Origin: Candidatus Nitronauta litoralis
GTDB taxonomy: Bacteria > Nitrospinota > Nitrospinia > Nitrospinales > Nitrospinaceae
Length of the DNA: 64,000 nt
NCBI GenBank assembly: GCA_015698285.1
Contig: CP048685.1
Coordinates: 1,674,001-1,738,000, forward strand
Direction: 5' to 3'
In this document: positions 17,525 to 27,429 of the stretch, one piece after another
How the letters are laid out: every line of letters starts with the position of its first letter
Position numbering within the stretch: position 1 is the first letter of the stretch
Notes under the pieces: model-generated
Databases searched by the model: none
Told to the model about the DNA's origin: nothing
What the model saw: the letters and a program-made list of their open reading frames with translations, nothing else
Program-made: the position numbers and the translations under genes

Positions 17525-20500
17525 TTATTTATCCAATACAGTCACTCGCACTTCGGCGCCATTGGCGCGGATTTCCGGAATGTACATGGCGTGAACCATT
17601 AACGGAAGTGCATGAAACGTTCCCGGTGTCTCGGCGCGTAGATCATAGCGAATTTCCCAAACACCCTGTGGCATCTTGTCGACGAACAACGCCACCTTGC
17701 GGTCGCGTAACTCCTGGTACACGCTGCGTTGGCGACCGGTGTAGTCCATTGCATCACCCTCAGGTTGGGGAAGGGGCAGAACAATAGACCCATTGGAAAT
17801 TTTTGCGCCACCAATAAATCCTCTTGCCGGCATCGATTGGGGCGCAGTTCCACCGGCGGAATTTTCTTTTGAAAACTTGTGTTTCACTCCGCTTTGTTTC
17901 AGCTCCCGCGCATAAACGGGTTGTCCGCTTTTCACCTCCACCGCTTCAAGTCCTGCCGGTTTCAGGTCTTCAAAGATCAGATACTCGTAATGGTTTTTGG
18001 CTTCGATAGTCAAAACAGTTTCGACGCGATCACCAGTGGTCAACGATTCTCCGTCTTTCAAAGGGGTTTTGTCGTAGACATAACCTTTGAGTAAAGTGGG
18101 TCGACCGGACAATTTATAATATTGCCGCCGTACAAAGATTTCATTGCCTGCTGCCGGAATCGGTTCCTCCAGGCTGAAATATTCGGCCTGCACTGAGAAA
18201 TACAGTGGCCCCTTGCCTGACGTGCGTTTCACCTGTATCAGGTTGGCCCCATTCCGAATCAATCCGGAGTCAACATTGAACGTGGAAGGTGCGGTCAGAA
18301 CATTGGAAACTGTTTCACTGGCAATTCTCTTCCCGTTAATCTTCACCTCATAAGCCGCATCGGTTTCAAGCTCACTGCTTACTTTGAGATAGTCGGTCAA
18401 TGTCATCAATACGATGGCTGTGTCTCGGGTGTTGCTCCAGTGGGCTCCACGCCGGTTCTTGATCAACCAGTTGACCGTGGGTTCCACCAGCCGATGGTCA
18501 GGATCAATCAATAATAGGGCTTTCAATACAAAAGCAGTCGCTTCTACTCCTCCATCTGACCAGCGAAAGAAAATGCCATCCTCACCCCAATGCGCCGTTC
18601 CGATCGAGTTCCCGGAAGTTTGCTGGTTGCCGCGTTGTACAACTGACGTGTCCGGACTCTTGTCTTCAATCACTCCATTCTCCAGATTACGAACCAATGT
18701 CTGGGCTCGTTCGGAGTCTTTCATGTAATGCGCCGTGAGCGCCAGCAAAGCCCGGGTGTATGCGTTGAGTCGCGTCCGGTTTTTCCAGAGGTTTTCATAT
18801 GCACGCTTTTCATATTTTCCCGGTTTGCCTTTGTTTGAGTGGGTCTGATAAAACACCGCCGCATGAAGTTCCCAGGCTTGCAGGGCATAGTCGTTTTCTG
18901 CCTCGACCAGAACTTTTGAAAGGTAGTTGTATGCACGTGCCAGAATATTTAAGTTAATTTCTTCATTGGATTGTGTTGCCAGAGTGAGCCCCCACAAAAC
19001 GTAGGCTGTCATAAAGGGGTCGCTGTTGCCTTTCTTCCACCAGCTCCAGCCACCGTCGGAATGCTGGAAGTCGGTCAGTCGGTCGAGTCCTTTTTCGACC
19101 ATCCCTTCTAGTTTCTTAAGATCCCGCTTTCCCTTGCGATGTGTCTTGTCCGTGTTGGCGTGGTCAATACCACCGAACACGCGGCCCAGAATGTCGGAGG
19201 TTTCGAGTCCGAATCCCTTTAAAGTGTTTGCCACAACCACCGTTGGCAGAAACCGACTCAGTGTCTGCTCAGTGCATCCGTAGGGAAAGTCGATCAGGTA
19301 GGGCAGGGAATCGAGCATGGTCACAGCCAGACTCGGCGTGACCTGCACAGAAACCCGGGTGCTACCCGGTTTGCGCTTCCTGGGCAGGTTAATGGACGCA
19401 GTGATCTCATCGCCGCGCATTTTGCCGGAGCGCGCAATGAATTTTTCGATACCGTGTTCGTGGGCGATGAATGTTTTTTCCATCGCGTCGGCATGACGTT
19501 CACCTCGAGCGGTCATTTTGATTTTTACATCACCTGCTTCAATAGCATGGACCCGCCAGTCGACTCGAGTCTCGCCGCGGGCCGGGACGGTCACCGGTTT
19601 TTTAAGATTCTCAATGGAAACTCTCCGCTCGAATATTCTTCCAATCAATTTCAGTCGGTTGGTTTCAAGTTCGGGTATCACGGTTTGAGGTTCATCCGTG
19701 TTGTTGTTGATGACAGCGGAGAGTGTGACATCATCACCCACCACAAAGAAACGTGGGGCCTGCAGGCGGGCAATGAGGGGTTTCTGCGTTTGGGTTTGTG
19801 TCTTTGACCAACCGACCCGATTTTCTTGCGTCATGGCTCGCGCGGTGGCGCGCCATTCGGTCAGGGAATCCGGAAAGGTTATTTCAATTTCAGCTGTGCC
19901 ATCGCGACCCGTGACGACATCCGGTTGCCAGAAAACTGTGGTCCGGAAATCCGAGCGAACCTGAACTGCAGGGCCATCGCTGATTTTATTCCCCGATGAA
20001 CCGACCAATGTTTTTGCATTAATTCTCCCAGATTGGGTTTGGCTGTATAAATCCCTGTCTCTCCGACTTTCTTTCAGGGCCATCGGTGCTGCGGCCGCCA
20101 CATTGTCCGCCATCATCCCACCCATGGCCATGGATTCGCCTGAGCTTTCAGCCGAAAATGTCTGGCTAGCTTCTGAACGGGATTTATATTCGAAACTATC
20201 TTTTGCTCCAACACGTTTGGCTTTTGAACCTCTGCGGAGGGTTCCGGACAGGCTATCGATAATATTGCCGTCCTCATCTTCTTCAAGATGTTTATACGTT
20301 CTATATTGGTATGTACTCGCCGTGGTCACCCGATGCTGGCGTTTGGAACCCCAGAAGAATTCACGAGGATCCGGGGCCAGGTCTTTCTGGATTGCATAAA
20401 CGGATTCATCTACCAGTCCGAGCGCAACTTCCGCAGATACCGGGTTGCCTTCATGATCCTTGGTTGTAACAGTGAGTTTCCCTTTTTCCTGCGGACCGTA

Positions 20501-23500
20501 TTGTTTTTTGTCAGTTGAAACTTTTACATCCAGGAACTGTTTGACCGGCGGAACGACAATCTGCTTCACGTCCCTGAAAATTTTGTGATCGCTGATCATG
20601 TTGGCTTGCAGAAAAATATTCGGGACGTGTTTCTCGCTTATGTCGAGCGTCACCAGTTTTACCGGTCCTTCCATGTGGATCAGTTGATAACTTTCAACCC
20701 CTTCGCTTTCCACACTGAATAATACATAGCGGTTACTGGTCGGTGCGGTGATCATGACCGGCCCCGGTTCTCCAGCGTGAAACGTGTCTTTGTCGACGAT
20801 CAACTGCAACCCACCGGTGCGGAATCCGAGCTGGGTTGTTTCATTGGTGGCGACCCATACTGTGGTCGTGGCATTGATGGGGGGTGTTTCACGATCCTCA
20901 TGGTGAAACGCGAACCGGTAGTAACCATCGCGCGTGGGAGTGAAGGTGATCTCAGCCGTTCCCTCAGAATCGGTATTAACGGATTGGGTTTTGATTTCTT
21001 CATGTTCGTAGCCTCTGAACTTCAGTACCCAACCCTTGTTTCCCGGTAAGGGTGGTGGCGGCCAGATTGAATTTTTTTCACGATACTTTTTGAGTTCATC
21101 ACCTTTGACTTCGCGCCCGGCAGGGTCGAGCCAGATTTCATTCCACTGTTCACGGGTGATCTTGATTGTTCCGTCAACACTCATTGGCTGGTTGCTGGCA
21201 TCCAGTGTTTTGAGGTCGACGCTCACCCGATCATTGGGCTGATAAAGGTGGTGTTCAGGTGTCAGGTGTGCGAAGAACTTTTGAGGGGAGACGCGCACGG
21301 TTCCGGAGCTTCTGACCTCGCGACGCGACTGGTCGGTGACCCGAACCTCTATAGAGTATTCCAGGTTTTGCCCGTTAGACGGTGTTTCGAACTTCAAATG
21401 CGCTTTTCCAAACGCATCTGTTTTAATAACCTCGCGTTTGATTTGCTGGCCTCGTCCCCAGGAATGAGGTGGACGGTACATATCCCGAAAATACCAGGGA
21501 AACTCCGGGGTGGGTCGCCAGTAAGGCTGAAAGGATTTCTGAAAGACTGTCACTTCGGCCTCAGCATTGACCACGGGTCCGCCAAAAAAATAATCGGCAA
21601 CAATTTCAACCTCGACCGTCTCCCCTGAAAGAAATACCTTTTTGCGCCCATTTTCTTCTGGGGTTTGAATATTCACTTTGAATTCGGGGAGTTTGTACTC
21701 TTCCAGACGAAACATTTCCGCGCTGCCGAGGTGGCGCTTGCGTCCCTTGGTCCAGAAAGTGATCCTGTAGGAACCCAGCGGGTTGGTTTCAGTCAGCTCA
21801 AGGTCTCCCCAGGCACTGCCGAACGAATTCAAGCGCGCTTCACCTTTTTTTAACTTGGCCCCCCTGGGGTCGGTAATTTCATATTCCAGCAGGTTGCCAG
21901 CAGGAGTTTCGTAAACAGAGCCATCGTGAATGCGGGCGGTCAGTTTCCAGTGCGCGGTCTCTTTAGGGCGGTAAGCCGGACGGTCTGTGGTGACATAGAG
22001 TTTCCAATAATCATTTTTATTTGAGAAATAGTGTTGGCGATCCCTGACAAATGCCTGACGATCTCCGCTCTGGGCGGTTGCAAATATTTTTGATCTGGCT
22101 TTTCCGTTTCGATCGAAAACCGCCAGTCCTTCTGAATTGGTTTTTCCTTCGCGGGTTCGCCACAGCCATTTTTTATTGTCGCGATATTGCTCAGAGAGAC
22201 TTACACGAGCATTGGCAATGGGGCTGCCATCGGAGGAGTCAGCAAAATACAGAATGGTTCTATTAGAAGATGATTTGACCATCAGAGCGGCATCCGTGAC
22301 CAGGATGAGCTGATTTATTTGTGCGTTTTTAGAGTTTGCGTTTAAAAGATATGCTCCGGTCTTCAGTTTTTTGGGAACTCTGAGGGTCTTGTTTCCTGGT
22401 CGATGTTCGCCCTTGTCTCCTGTTTGTTCTTTCCAGGACAGCACTTTGCGTGATGGATCCCTGGGCAGGTTGTCGAAAAATTTTACACTCCCCGGGTGTT
22501 CAACGGGCTCCCAGGTATCAGTCAGGTCCAGGGCGTAGAGTGTAAATTCGACCTCCCGGGTGTTGCGCCAGTTAATATTGAACTGGGCTTCCGAGCCGGG
22601 TAGAAAAATATTCGATACATTGACGTTTAGTACGGGTTTGGTGATCTGTTCAATTTTCCTTTTGGCATCTTTAAAATAGCGAGTCTCGCCTTTTTTGAAT
22701 TCACTGAGAATTCGACGGTAGATCTGGAGGGCTTCCACGAAATTTTGCTGTTGGATCTTGCGGCCTCCATCAAGGATGACGATTTCACCCGGCCCACTGA
22801 GCCATTCCGCATAGAAGAAAAGCGCGTCGTCGTACCAGTCGGATTCTTTGCCAGCTTTCAGAGCTTCTTCAAACGCTTCCCTTGTTCGTTTGGAAGCGTT
22901 CCAGCCGCCCTGGTTCCGGGTGGTGAGGGCGACCAGATATTGTGCCCGGTAGCGGTCTTCCGGTTTCTTCGCGATCTTGAGAACGTTTTCTAAAAAGTTC
23001 AGCGGCAGGCGGTTGCCATAGTTTCCATAGATATAATAACGGTCCCGCCAGGGTGGAGATGAAATTGTCCAGACCATTTTGAGATAACGTTGCCGCGCCA
23101 GTTCAATGTCACGCGCCCCGGCCCACCAGTCGAGGGCCTGCTGATAATTCTGCCAGGCAGAAGACCAGTTGCGCGTTTGCTTGCGAGTCCACCAGAAATC
23201 GCCAAGAGATTCTTTAATCTCAGCCCAGATGCGACCTTTCTCTTCCTTGCGTTTGATATCGCGGACCATATGCTCAAGCTGAGTTCTGGCCAGGTCTGTT
23301 TTTGTGTTGTCCGGGTTATTGGTTGCCGCTTCCATACGCCAGAGCGTGTCAGCCAGTCGAAATTTCACCCATTTTGTTTCTTCAGTGGGGAGATCATAAA
23401 TTTTGGATTTCTGATATAGGGTATGAGCACGCGAAAAAGAGCCTTCTTCAAAGAAGGCTTCGGCCTGTTTTTTTAATTCAGGGTAGTCATGGGCCAATTT

Positions 23501-23575
23501 TGCCGAGGCAGAAGTGAAGCTCAGGAAAAGAAATAACGGGATAGCGAATAATACCGACCAGGGTTTTTCTGCCAT
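17525..23575 (-). CDS. giant alpha-2-macroglobulin-family protein with thioester
   Basis: 2016 residues from ATG 23575 (GAGG 5 bases upstream); the open frame could extend to 23632. A signal peptide (about 1-27) is followed by a TPR-like helical stretch (about 30-300), several MG-type beta domains (about 320-950; the lead APAYRPKETAHWK type), a Ser/Ala/Met/Gly-rich bait-like stretch near 1130-1170, the A2M domain FRTTVFWQPDVV, and the thioester PYGCTEQT with Cys near residue 1434. The C-terminal receptor-like domain follows. Bacterial A2Ms trap proteases in the periplasm. The usual partner pbpC is absent. The gene follows a kinase-phosphatase pair 17 bases upstream. Confidence 0.93.
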   Translation of the reverse strand: MAEKPWSVLFAIPLFLFLSFTSASAKLAHDYPELKKQAEAFFEEGSFSRAHTLYQKSKIYDLPTEETKWVKFRLADTLWRMEAATNNPDNTKTDLARTQLEHMVRDIKRKEEKGRIWAEIKESLGDFWWTRKQTRNWSSAWQNYQQALDWWAGARDIELARQRYLKMVWTISSPPWRDRYYIYGNYGNRLPLNFLENVLKIAKKPEDRYRAQYLVALTTRNQGGWNASKRTREAFEEALKAGKESDWYDDALFFYAEWLSGPGEIVILDGGRKIQQQNFVEALQIYRRILSEFKKGETRYFKDAKRKIEQITKPVLNVNVSNIFLPGSEAQFNINWRNTREVEFTLYALDLTDTWEPVEHPGSVKFFDNLPRDPSRKVLSWKEQTGDKGEHRPGNKTLRVPKKLKTGAYLLNANSKNAQINQLILVTDAALMVKSSSNRTILYFADSSDGSPIANARVSLSEQYRDNKKWLWRTREGKTNSEGLAVFDRNGKARSKIFATAQSGDRQAFVRDRQHYFSNKNDYWKLYVTTDRPAYRPKETAHWKLTARIHDGSVYETPAGNLLEYEITDPRGAKLKKGEARLNSFGSAWGDLELTETNPLGSYRITFWTKGRKRHLGSAEMFRLEEYKLPEFKVNIQTPEENGRKKVFLSGETVEVEIVADYFFGGPVVNAEAEVTVFQKSFQPYWRPTPEFPWYFRDMYRPPHSWGRGQQIKREVIKTDAFGKAHLKFETPSNGQNLEYSIEVRVTDQSRREVRSSGTVRVSPQKFFAHLTPEHHLYQPNDRVSVDLKTLDASNQPMSVDGTIKITREQWNEIWLDPAGREVKGDELKKYREKNSIWPPPPLPGNKGWVLKFRGYEHEEIKTQSVNTDSEGTAEITFTPTRDGYYRFAFHHEDRETPPINATTTVWVATNETTQLGFRTGGLQLIVDKDTFHAGEPGPVMITAPTSNRYVLFSVESEGVESYQLIHMEGPVKLVTLDISEKHVPNIFLQANMISDHKIFRDVKQIVVPPVKQFLDVKVSTDKKQYGPQEKGKLTVTTKDHEGNPVSAEVALGLVDESVYAIQKDLAPDPREFFWGSKRQHRVTTASTYQYRTYKHLEEDEDGNIIDSLSGTLRRGSKAKRVGAKDSFEYKSRSEASQTFSAESSGESMAMGGMMADNVAAAAPMALKESRRDRDLYSQTQSGRINAKTLVGSSGNKISDGPAVQVRSDFRTTVFWQPDVVTGRDGTAEIEITFPDSLTEWRATARAMTQENRVGWSKTQTQTQKPLIARLQAPRFFVVGDDVTLSAVINNNTDEPQTVIPELETNRLKLIGRIFERRVSIENLKKPVTVPARGETRVDWRVHAIEAGDVKIKMTARGERHADAMEKTFIAHEHGIEKFIARSGKMRGDEITASINLPRKRKPGSTRVSVQVTPSLAVTMLDSLPYLIDFPYGCTEQTLSRFLPTVVVANTLKGFGLETSDILGRVFGGIDHANTDKTHRKGKRDLKKLEGMVEKGLDRLTDFQHSDGGWSWWKKGNSDPFMTAYVLWGLTLATQSNEEINLNILARAYNYLSKVLVEAENDYALQAWELHAAVFYQTHSNKGKPGKYEKRAYENLWKNRTRLNAYTRALLALTAHYMKDSERAQTLVRNLENGVIEDKSPDTSVVQRGNQQTSGNSIGTAHWGEDGIFFRWSDGGVEATAFVLKALLLIDPDHRLVEPTVNWLIKNRRGAHWSNTRDTAIVLMTLTDYLKVSSELETDAAYEVKINGKRIASETVSNVLTAPSTFNVDSGLIRNGANLIQVKRTSGKGPLYFSVQAEYFSLEEPIPAAGNEIFVRRQYYKLSGRPTLLKGYVYDKTPLKDGESLTTGDRVETVLTIEAKNHYEYLIFEDLKPAGLEAVEVKSGQPVYARELKQSGVKHKFSKENSAGGTAPQSMPARGFIGGAKISNGSIVLPLPQPEGDAMDYTGRQRSVYQELRDRKVALFVDKMPQGVWEIRYDLRAETPGTFHALPLMVHAMYIPEIRANGAEVRVTVLDK

Positions 23576-23591
23576 GGGAGCCTCTATTGGG

Positions 23592-24470
23592 TCAACGTAT
23601 GAATTGACAGATAATGGTTTCGACCGAACCAAGATAGGACCCGCCGAACAGATTTAAATGATTGAGCAGGTGATACAGGTTGTATATATCCCGGCGTTCC
23701 TGATAGCCAGGGTTGAGTGGAAAGGCTTCGTGATACGCGTCGTAAAATGCCTGTGGCATACGGCCAAACAGTTCGGTCATTGCGAGGTCTGCTTCGCGCA
23801 GGCCGAAATGCGCTGCGGGATCAAATATGGTGGCCTCACCACAGGGTCCGCAGAAATGATTTCCGGACCACAAGTCTCCATGGATAAGGGCCGGTTGTTC
23901 ATCTTCAATATTCAACAGGTCGCCGATTTTTGCGCGTAATTCATCCAGCTTTTGATCAGTTTTTTTGGGCAGCAGTCCCGAGTTCCGTGCCAGTTCCTGT
24001 TGAAACCCCAGCCTCTGGTCCCGAAAAAACTTCAGGCCGTTTTTTTCTCTTGTGTTAATTTGCGGAGTTGACCCAATGAAGTTGTCATGATCCAGCCCAT
24101 AGGAGTCAGCCGTGATGCGGTGCATGGCGGCGAGTGCGTGCCCGAACCGGGTAAAATAATCTTTTCCCGGCGAAGTCGACTCCAGATAATCCAGAATTAA
24201 AAAACGTGCCGGTTTCTGATCGTCGCAGGCGATGACTTTTGGAACCCGTGGCCCGTTTTTGGCTGCGGCCATCAACTGCAAACCTTTTGATTCGGTTTCA
24301 AACATGCCAGCTGGCGGGCAGGCGTTCCTTTTAACGAAGACGCGTGTTCCCTCATCGAGAATTAAAACCTGCGCTTGATTGATGCAGCCTCCACCAACAT
24401 CACAGGTTGAGGCGATGGAAACATCACGTCTGAAAGATTTAGACAAGCGGGCCCGGATGGCTTCTTTCAT
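23592..24470 (-). CDS. fructosamine/ribulosamine 3-kinase family protein
   Basis: 292 residues from ATG 24470, right after the phosphatase stop codon. Motifs of the aminoglycoside-phosphotransferase-like fold are intact: the glycine-rich DVGGGCINQAQV, ATP-contact Lys in RVFVKRN, catalytic HGDLWSGNHF, and metal Asp in TIFDPAAHFGLREADLAMTELFG. This family phosphorylates ketosamine groups on glycated lysines, which makes them leave the protein. Together with the phosphatase next to it, it suggests a protein deglycation repair step. An upstream-extended frame (to 24611) overlaps the phosphatase and is less likely. Confidence 0.9.
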   Translation of the reverse strand: MKEAIRARLSKSFRRDVSIASTCDVGGGCINQAQVLILDEGTRVFVKRNACPPAGMFETESKGLQLMAAAKNGPRVPKVIACDDQKPARFLILDYLESTSPGKDYFTRFGHALAAMHRITADSYGLDHDNFIGSTPQINTREKNGLKFFRDQRLGFQQELARNSGLLPKKTDQKLDELRAKIGDLLNIEDEQPALIHGDLWSGNHFCGPCGEATIFDPAAHFGLREADLAMTELFGRMPQAFYDAYHEAFPLNPGYQERRDIYNLYHLLNHLNLFGGSYLGSVETIICQFIR

Positions 24471-24474
24471 CCGG

Positions 24475-24966
24475 TCAGAGTAGTTCACGCTTAATGTACT
24501 CAAGGAGAGGTGGGCATGTGCGATTAACAATATCGAAAACTGTTTCAAAACCCTGGTCACCGCCGTAATAGGGGTCGGGTACGTCGAAATCACCATTGTG
24601 GTCGGGGTCAAATTCGCGAAACATTTTTAATTTGTTTTTCGTTACCTTGCCCGACCCCATATAGTCGAGCGACTCTTTATTGGACTGGTCCATGGCAAGG
24701 ACAAGATCGAAGCGTTTAAAATCGCCAGGCTGGAATTGTTCGGCTGTTGATAGCAATTCAATGCCCCGGGCATTGGCGGTGGACTGCATTCTCTTGTCGG
24801 GCCGAGCGCCAACATGCCAGTTTCCGGTACCGGCGGAGTGAACGATGATGCGTTCTTCAAGACCTTCTTTCTTCAAAAGATCCTGAAAAACTCCTTCAGC
24901 GAGGGGGGAACGACAAATATTTCCGAGACATACAAAGCAGATGGTGACAGTGGTTTCAGAAGTCAT
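24475..24966 (-). CDS. low-molecular-weight protein tyrosine phosphatase
   Basis: 163 residues from ATG 24966. The active-site loop CLGNICRSP matches C-X5-R, with Cys13 and Arg19, and the acid is in DVPDPYYGGDQGFE. LMW-PTPs can act on phosphotyrosine; homologues also dephosphorylate ribulose-5-phosphate groups on proteins, an activity linked to fructosamine-kinase relatives. The four-base spacing to the next gene supports co-translation. The longer frame to 25038 has no better start signal. The Shine-Dalgarno is weak, so the start is not secure. Confidence 0.87.
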   Translation of the reverse strand: MTSETTVTICFVCLGNICRSPLAEGVFQDLLKKEGLEERIIVHSAGTGNWHVGARPDKRMQSTANARGIELLSTAEQFQPGDFKRFDLVLAMDQSNKESLDYMGSGKVTKNKLKMFREFDPDHNGDFDVPDPYYGGDQGFETVFDIVNRTCPPLLEYIKRELL

Positions 24967-25130
24967 TTTGGGTGATTGATTTGGGCGTAAAATCGTTTTA
25001 AGATGCGCTGGAACCGACAGCCAGGGGGTTCGACACAAGGGCCCGGTAAAAAGCGTGTCCTTTTATTGTAAAACACCGTTTGCTCCCCCTTCAACCTGCA
25101 TTTTCCCATACCCGAAAAAAGGAAATTACC

Positions 25131-26426
25131 TTGATCGAGCGTTATACATTGCCCGAAATGGCGGCTATCTGGACGCCTGAGAACAAATTCCAGATCTGGC
25201 TTGATATTGAAATCGCGGCTTGTGAGGCTTTGGCCAAGCGTGGAGAGATCCCCAAATCCGCAGTGACTGCCATGAAGAAAAAAGCCGGGTTTGATGTGGC
25301 CCGTATTGATGAAATCGAACGTGAAGTGAAACACGATGTGATCGCGTTTCTCACTTCAGTAGCTGAGCACATTGGCGAGCCTGCTCGTTATATGCACCTG
25401 GGGATGACATCGTCCGATGTTCTCGATACAGCACTCGGAGTTCAACTCAAACAGGCGGCAGACCTCATCTTGAAGGAGCTCGCGGCCCTTCGAAAAGCGA
25501 TCAAAAGGCGTGCCCTGGAGTTCAAGATGACTCCGGTCGTAGGTCGATCACATGGAATTCACGCAGAACCGACAACGTTCGGTTTGAAAATGGCCATCTG
25601 GTATGAAGAAATCGGGCGAGGCATTGAGCGTTTAAAAAGTGCGCGAACACGAATTGCCGTGGGCCAGGTGTCCGGTGCGGTTGGAGTGTTCGCAGGAATC
25701 GATCCTGAAGTGGAAGCGTCGGTCTGTAAAAAGCTGGGGCTCAAGCCATCACCAGTATCAAGTCAGGTGATTCAGCGTGACCGGCATGCCGAGTTTTTCT
25801 CTGCACTGGCCTTGCTCGCTTCGTCCATCGACAAGTTTGCGGTTGAAGTTCGGCACATGCAACGGACGGAAGTGTTGGAGGCTGAAGAATTTTTTTCAAA
25901 AGGGCAGAAAGGTTCCTCTGCCATGCCGCATAAACGCAACCCGGTTGTGTCTGAACAGATGTCCGGATTGGCCCGGGTGGTCCGGGGAAATGCCATGGCG
26001 GCAATGGAAAACATGCCGCTCTGGCACGAACGCGATATCAGCCATTCTTCAGTGGAGCGGATCATCGCGCCGGATAGCACAATTCTGGTTCATTACATGT
26101 TGCGAAAATTCACACGGTTGGTGGACAACCTGCTGGTGTATCCTAAGAACATGATGCGCAACCTGGAACAGACCGGGGGCTTGATTTTTTCCGAACACAT
26201 CCTGCTGGCTCTGTGTCGAAAAGGTCTGGATCGTGACAAAGCCTACCGCATGGTGCAACGTAACGCGATGCAGGTCTGGGAGAAAGGGGGGAACTTTAAA
26301 GCCCTCCTGAAAAAGGATGCGGATATTAAAAAGACTCTTAGTGCAAAGGAAATTGACCGGGCCTTCGATCAAAAGCATCATTTGAGAAATGTGGATAAAA
26401 TATTCAAACGTGTATTTAAAAACTAA
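25131..26426 (+). CDS. purB: adenylosuccinate lyase
   Basis: 431 residues. I choose TTG 25131 because AAGGAAA lies just upstream and because family members begin with IERYTLPEMAAIWTPENK at this exact point. The signature SSAMPHKRNP is complete, as are GRSHGIHAEPTTFG and MHLGMTSSDVLDTA. The enzyme releases fumarate twice in purine synthesis: from SAICAR and from adenylosuccinate. purC begins eight bases after its stop codon, so they form an operon. Confidence 0.96.
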   Translation: MIERYTLPEMAAIWTPENKFQIWLDIEIAACEALAKRGEIPKSAVTAMKKKAGFDVARIDEIEREVKHDVIAFLTSVAEHIGEPARYMHLGMTSSDVLDTALGVQLKQAADLILKELAALRKAIKRRALEFKMTPVVGRSHGIHAEPTTFGLKMAIWYEEIGRGIERLKSARTRIAVGQVSGAVGVFAGIDPEVEASVCKKLGLKPSPVSSQVIQRDRHAEFFSALALLASSIDKFAVEVRHMQRTEVLEAEEFFSKGQKGSSAMPHKRNPVVSEQMSGLARVVRGNAMAAMENMPLWHERDISHSSVERIIAPDSTILVHYMLRKFTRLVDNLLVYPKNMMRNLEQTGGLIFSEHILLALCRKGLDRDKAYRMVQRNAMQVWEKGGNFKALLKKDADIKKTLSAKEIDRAFDQKHHLRNVDKIFKRVFKN

Positions 26427-26434
26427 CTGGGGAA

Positions 26435-27157
26435 ATGATGAAAAGAGGAAAGCAGCTCTACGAAGGAAAATCAAAAATAATTTACGAGACAGAGAATCCG
26501 GATCTCTTAATACAATATTATAAAGACGATGCCTCTGCATTCAATGGTATCAAAAAAGGAACCATTGTAGACAAGGGTGTGATGAACAATCACATATCCT
26601 CTGTTATTTATAAATGGCTGGAAGAGAAAGGGGTTGCCACCCACTTTGTTGAGCACATGAACGATCGGGAACAGCTGACCAAAAAGCTGGATATTATTCT
26701 GGTCGAAGTGGTGATGCGTAATGTGGTGGCGGGCAGTCTGGCCAAACGGATGGGGCGACCCGAAGGTGAAGTATTGAAGAACCCGATCCTTGAATTTTAT
26801 TATAAAGATGATGATCTGGGCGATCCGATGATAAACGAATATCATATTCGGGAGTTTGGTCTGGCAACAGACGACGAGATCCAGCAACTCAAGCTATTAG
26901 GTTTTAAGGTGAATGATTTGCTGGTTGGATATTTTGAAGAGCGCGGAATCCGGTTGGTGGACTATAAGCTGGAGTTCGGACGGCGCAATGGAGAGCTTTT
27001 ACTGGGAGACGAAATCAGCCCGGATGGTTGCCGATTATGGGACCTTAAAACCAATGAGAAGATGGATAAGGATCGGTTTCGTTTTGATCTGGGAAAAGTC
27101 GAAGAGAAATACCAGGAAGTCTACAGCAAAATTTGTGGCGGCGAGAACAAAGGTTAA
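26435..27157 (+). CDS. purC: phosphoribosylaminoimidazole-succinocarboxamide (SAICAR) synthase
   Basis: 240 residues, standard length. It opens with GKQLYEGKSKIIYET and contains VVMRNVVAGSLAKRMG, LEFYYKDDDLGDPMIN and DYKLEFGR, all family motifs. It makes SAICAR from CAIR and aspartate with ATP. The start may be the first or second of two consecutive ATGs (26435/26438); GGGG lies just upstream. Its stop codon overlaps by four bases the stop of a convergent gene at 27154. Confidence 0.97.
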   Translation: MMKRGKQLYEGKSKIIYETENPDLLIQYYKDDASAFNGIKKGTIVDKGVMNNHISSVIYKWLEEKGVATHFVEHMNDREQLTKKLDIILVEVVMRNVVAGSLAKRMGRPEGEVLKNPILEFYYKDDDLGDPMINEYHIREFGLATDDEIQQLKLLGFKVNDLLVGYFEERGIRLVDYKLEFGRRNGELLLGDEISPDGCRLWDLKTNEKMDKDRFRFDLGKVEEKYQEVYSKICGGENKG

Positions 27158-27429
27158 CCGTCAGTGGCGACACACTCCACCTTTACCGGAGGGGTTTGGC
27201 CACAGTCCATGGATTCAGTGCGACCGTTGGCGGCACCGGCACAGGCTGTGCTGATTCCGAGTTGGATCATCTCGTTTCTTTCTTTACCTTCAACAAATTC
27301 ACACACTTCGATTCCGTTGTATTCGATGCAAACCTCGCAACGCATGTGATTTCCACCCAGGATCATGCTGACGGACAAGCCAGCGAGACCTACCATAAAA
27401 AGTATTGTTATCACCGTACCCTTGTTCAT
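27154..27429 (-). CDS. small exported or membrane-anchored hypothetical protein
   Basis: 91 residues with an N-terminal hydrophobic segment (about residues 5-25), then a short cysteine-containing domain with RCEVCIEYNGIEVCEF and DCGQTPPVKVECVATDG. The five cysteines fit a disulfide-bonded periplasmic domain. Its ATG overlaps the orn stop by four bases (ATGA), which strongly supports translation. The family is not recognised. It ends at the convergent purC stop. Confidence 0.7.
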   Translation of the reverse strand: MNKGTVITILFMVGLAGLSVSMILGGNHMRCEVCIEYNGIEVCEFVEGKERNEMIQLGISTACAGAANGRTESMDCGQTPPVKVECVATDG

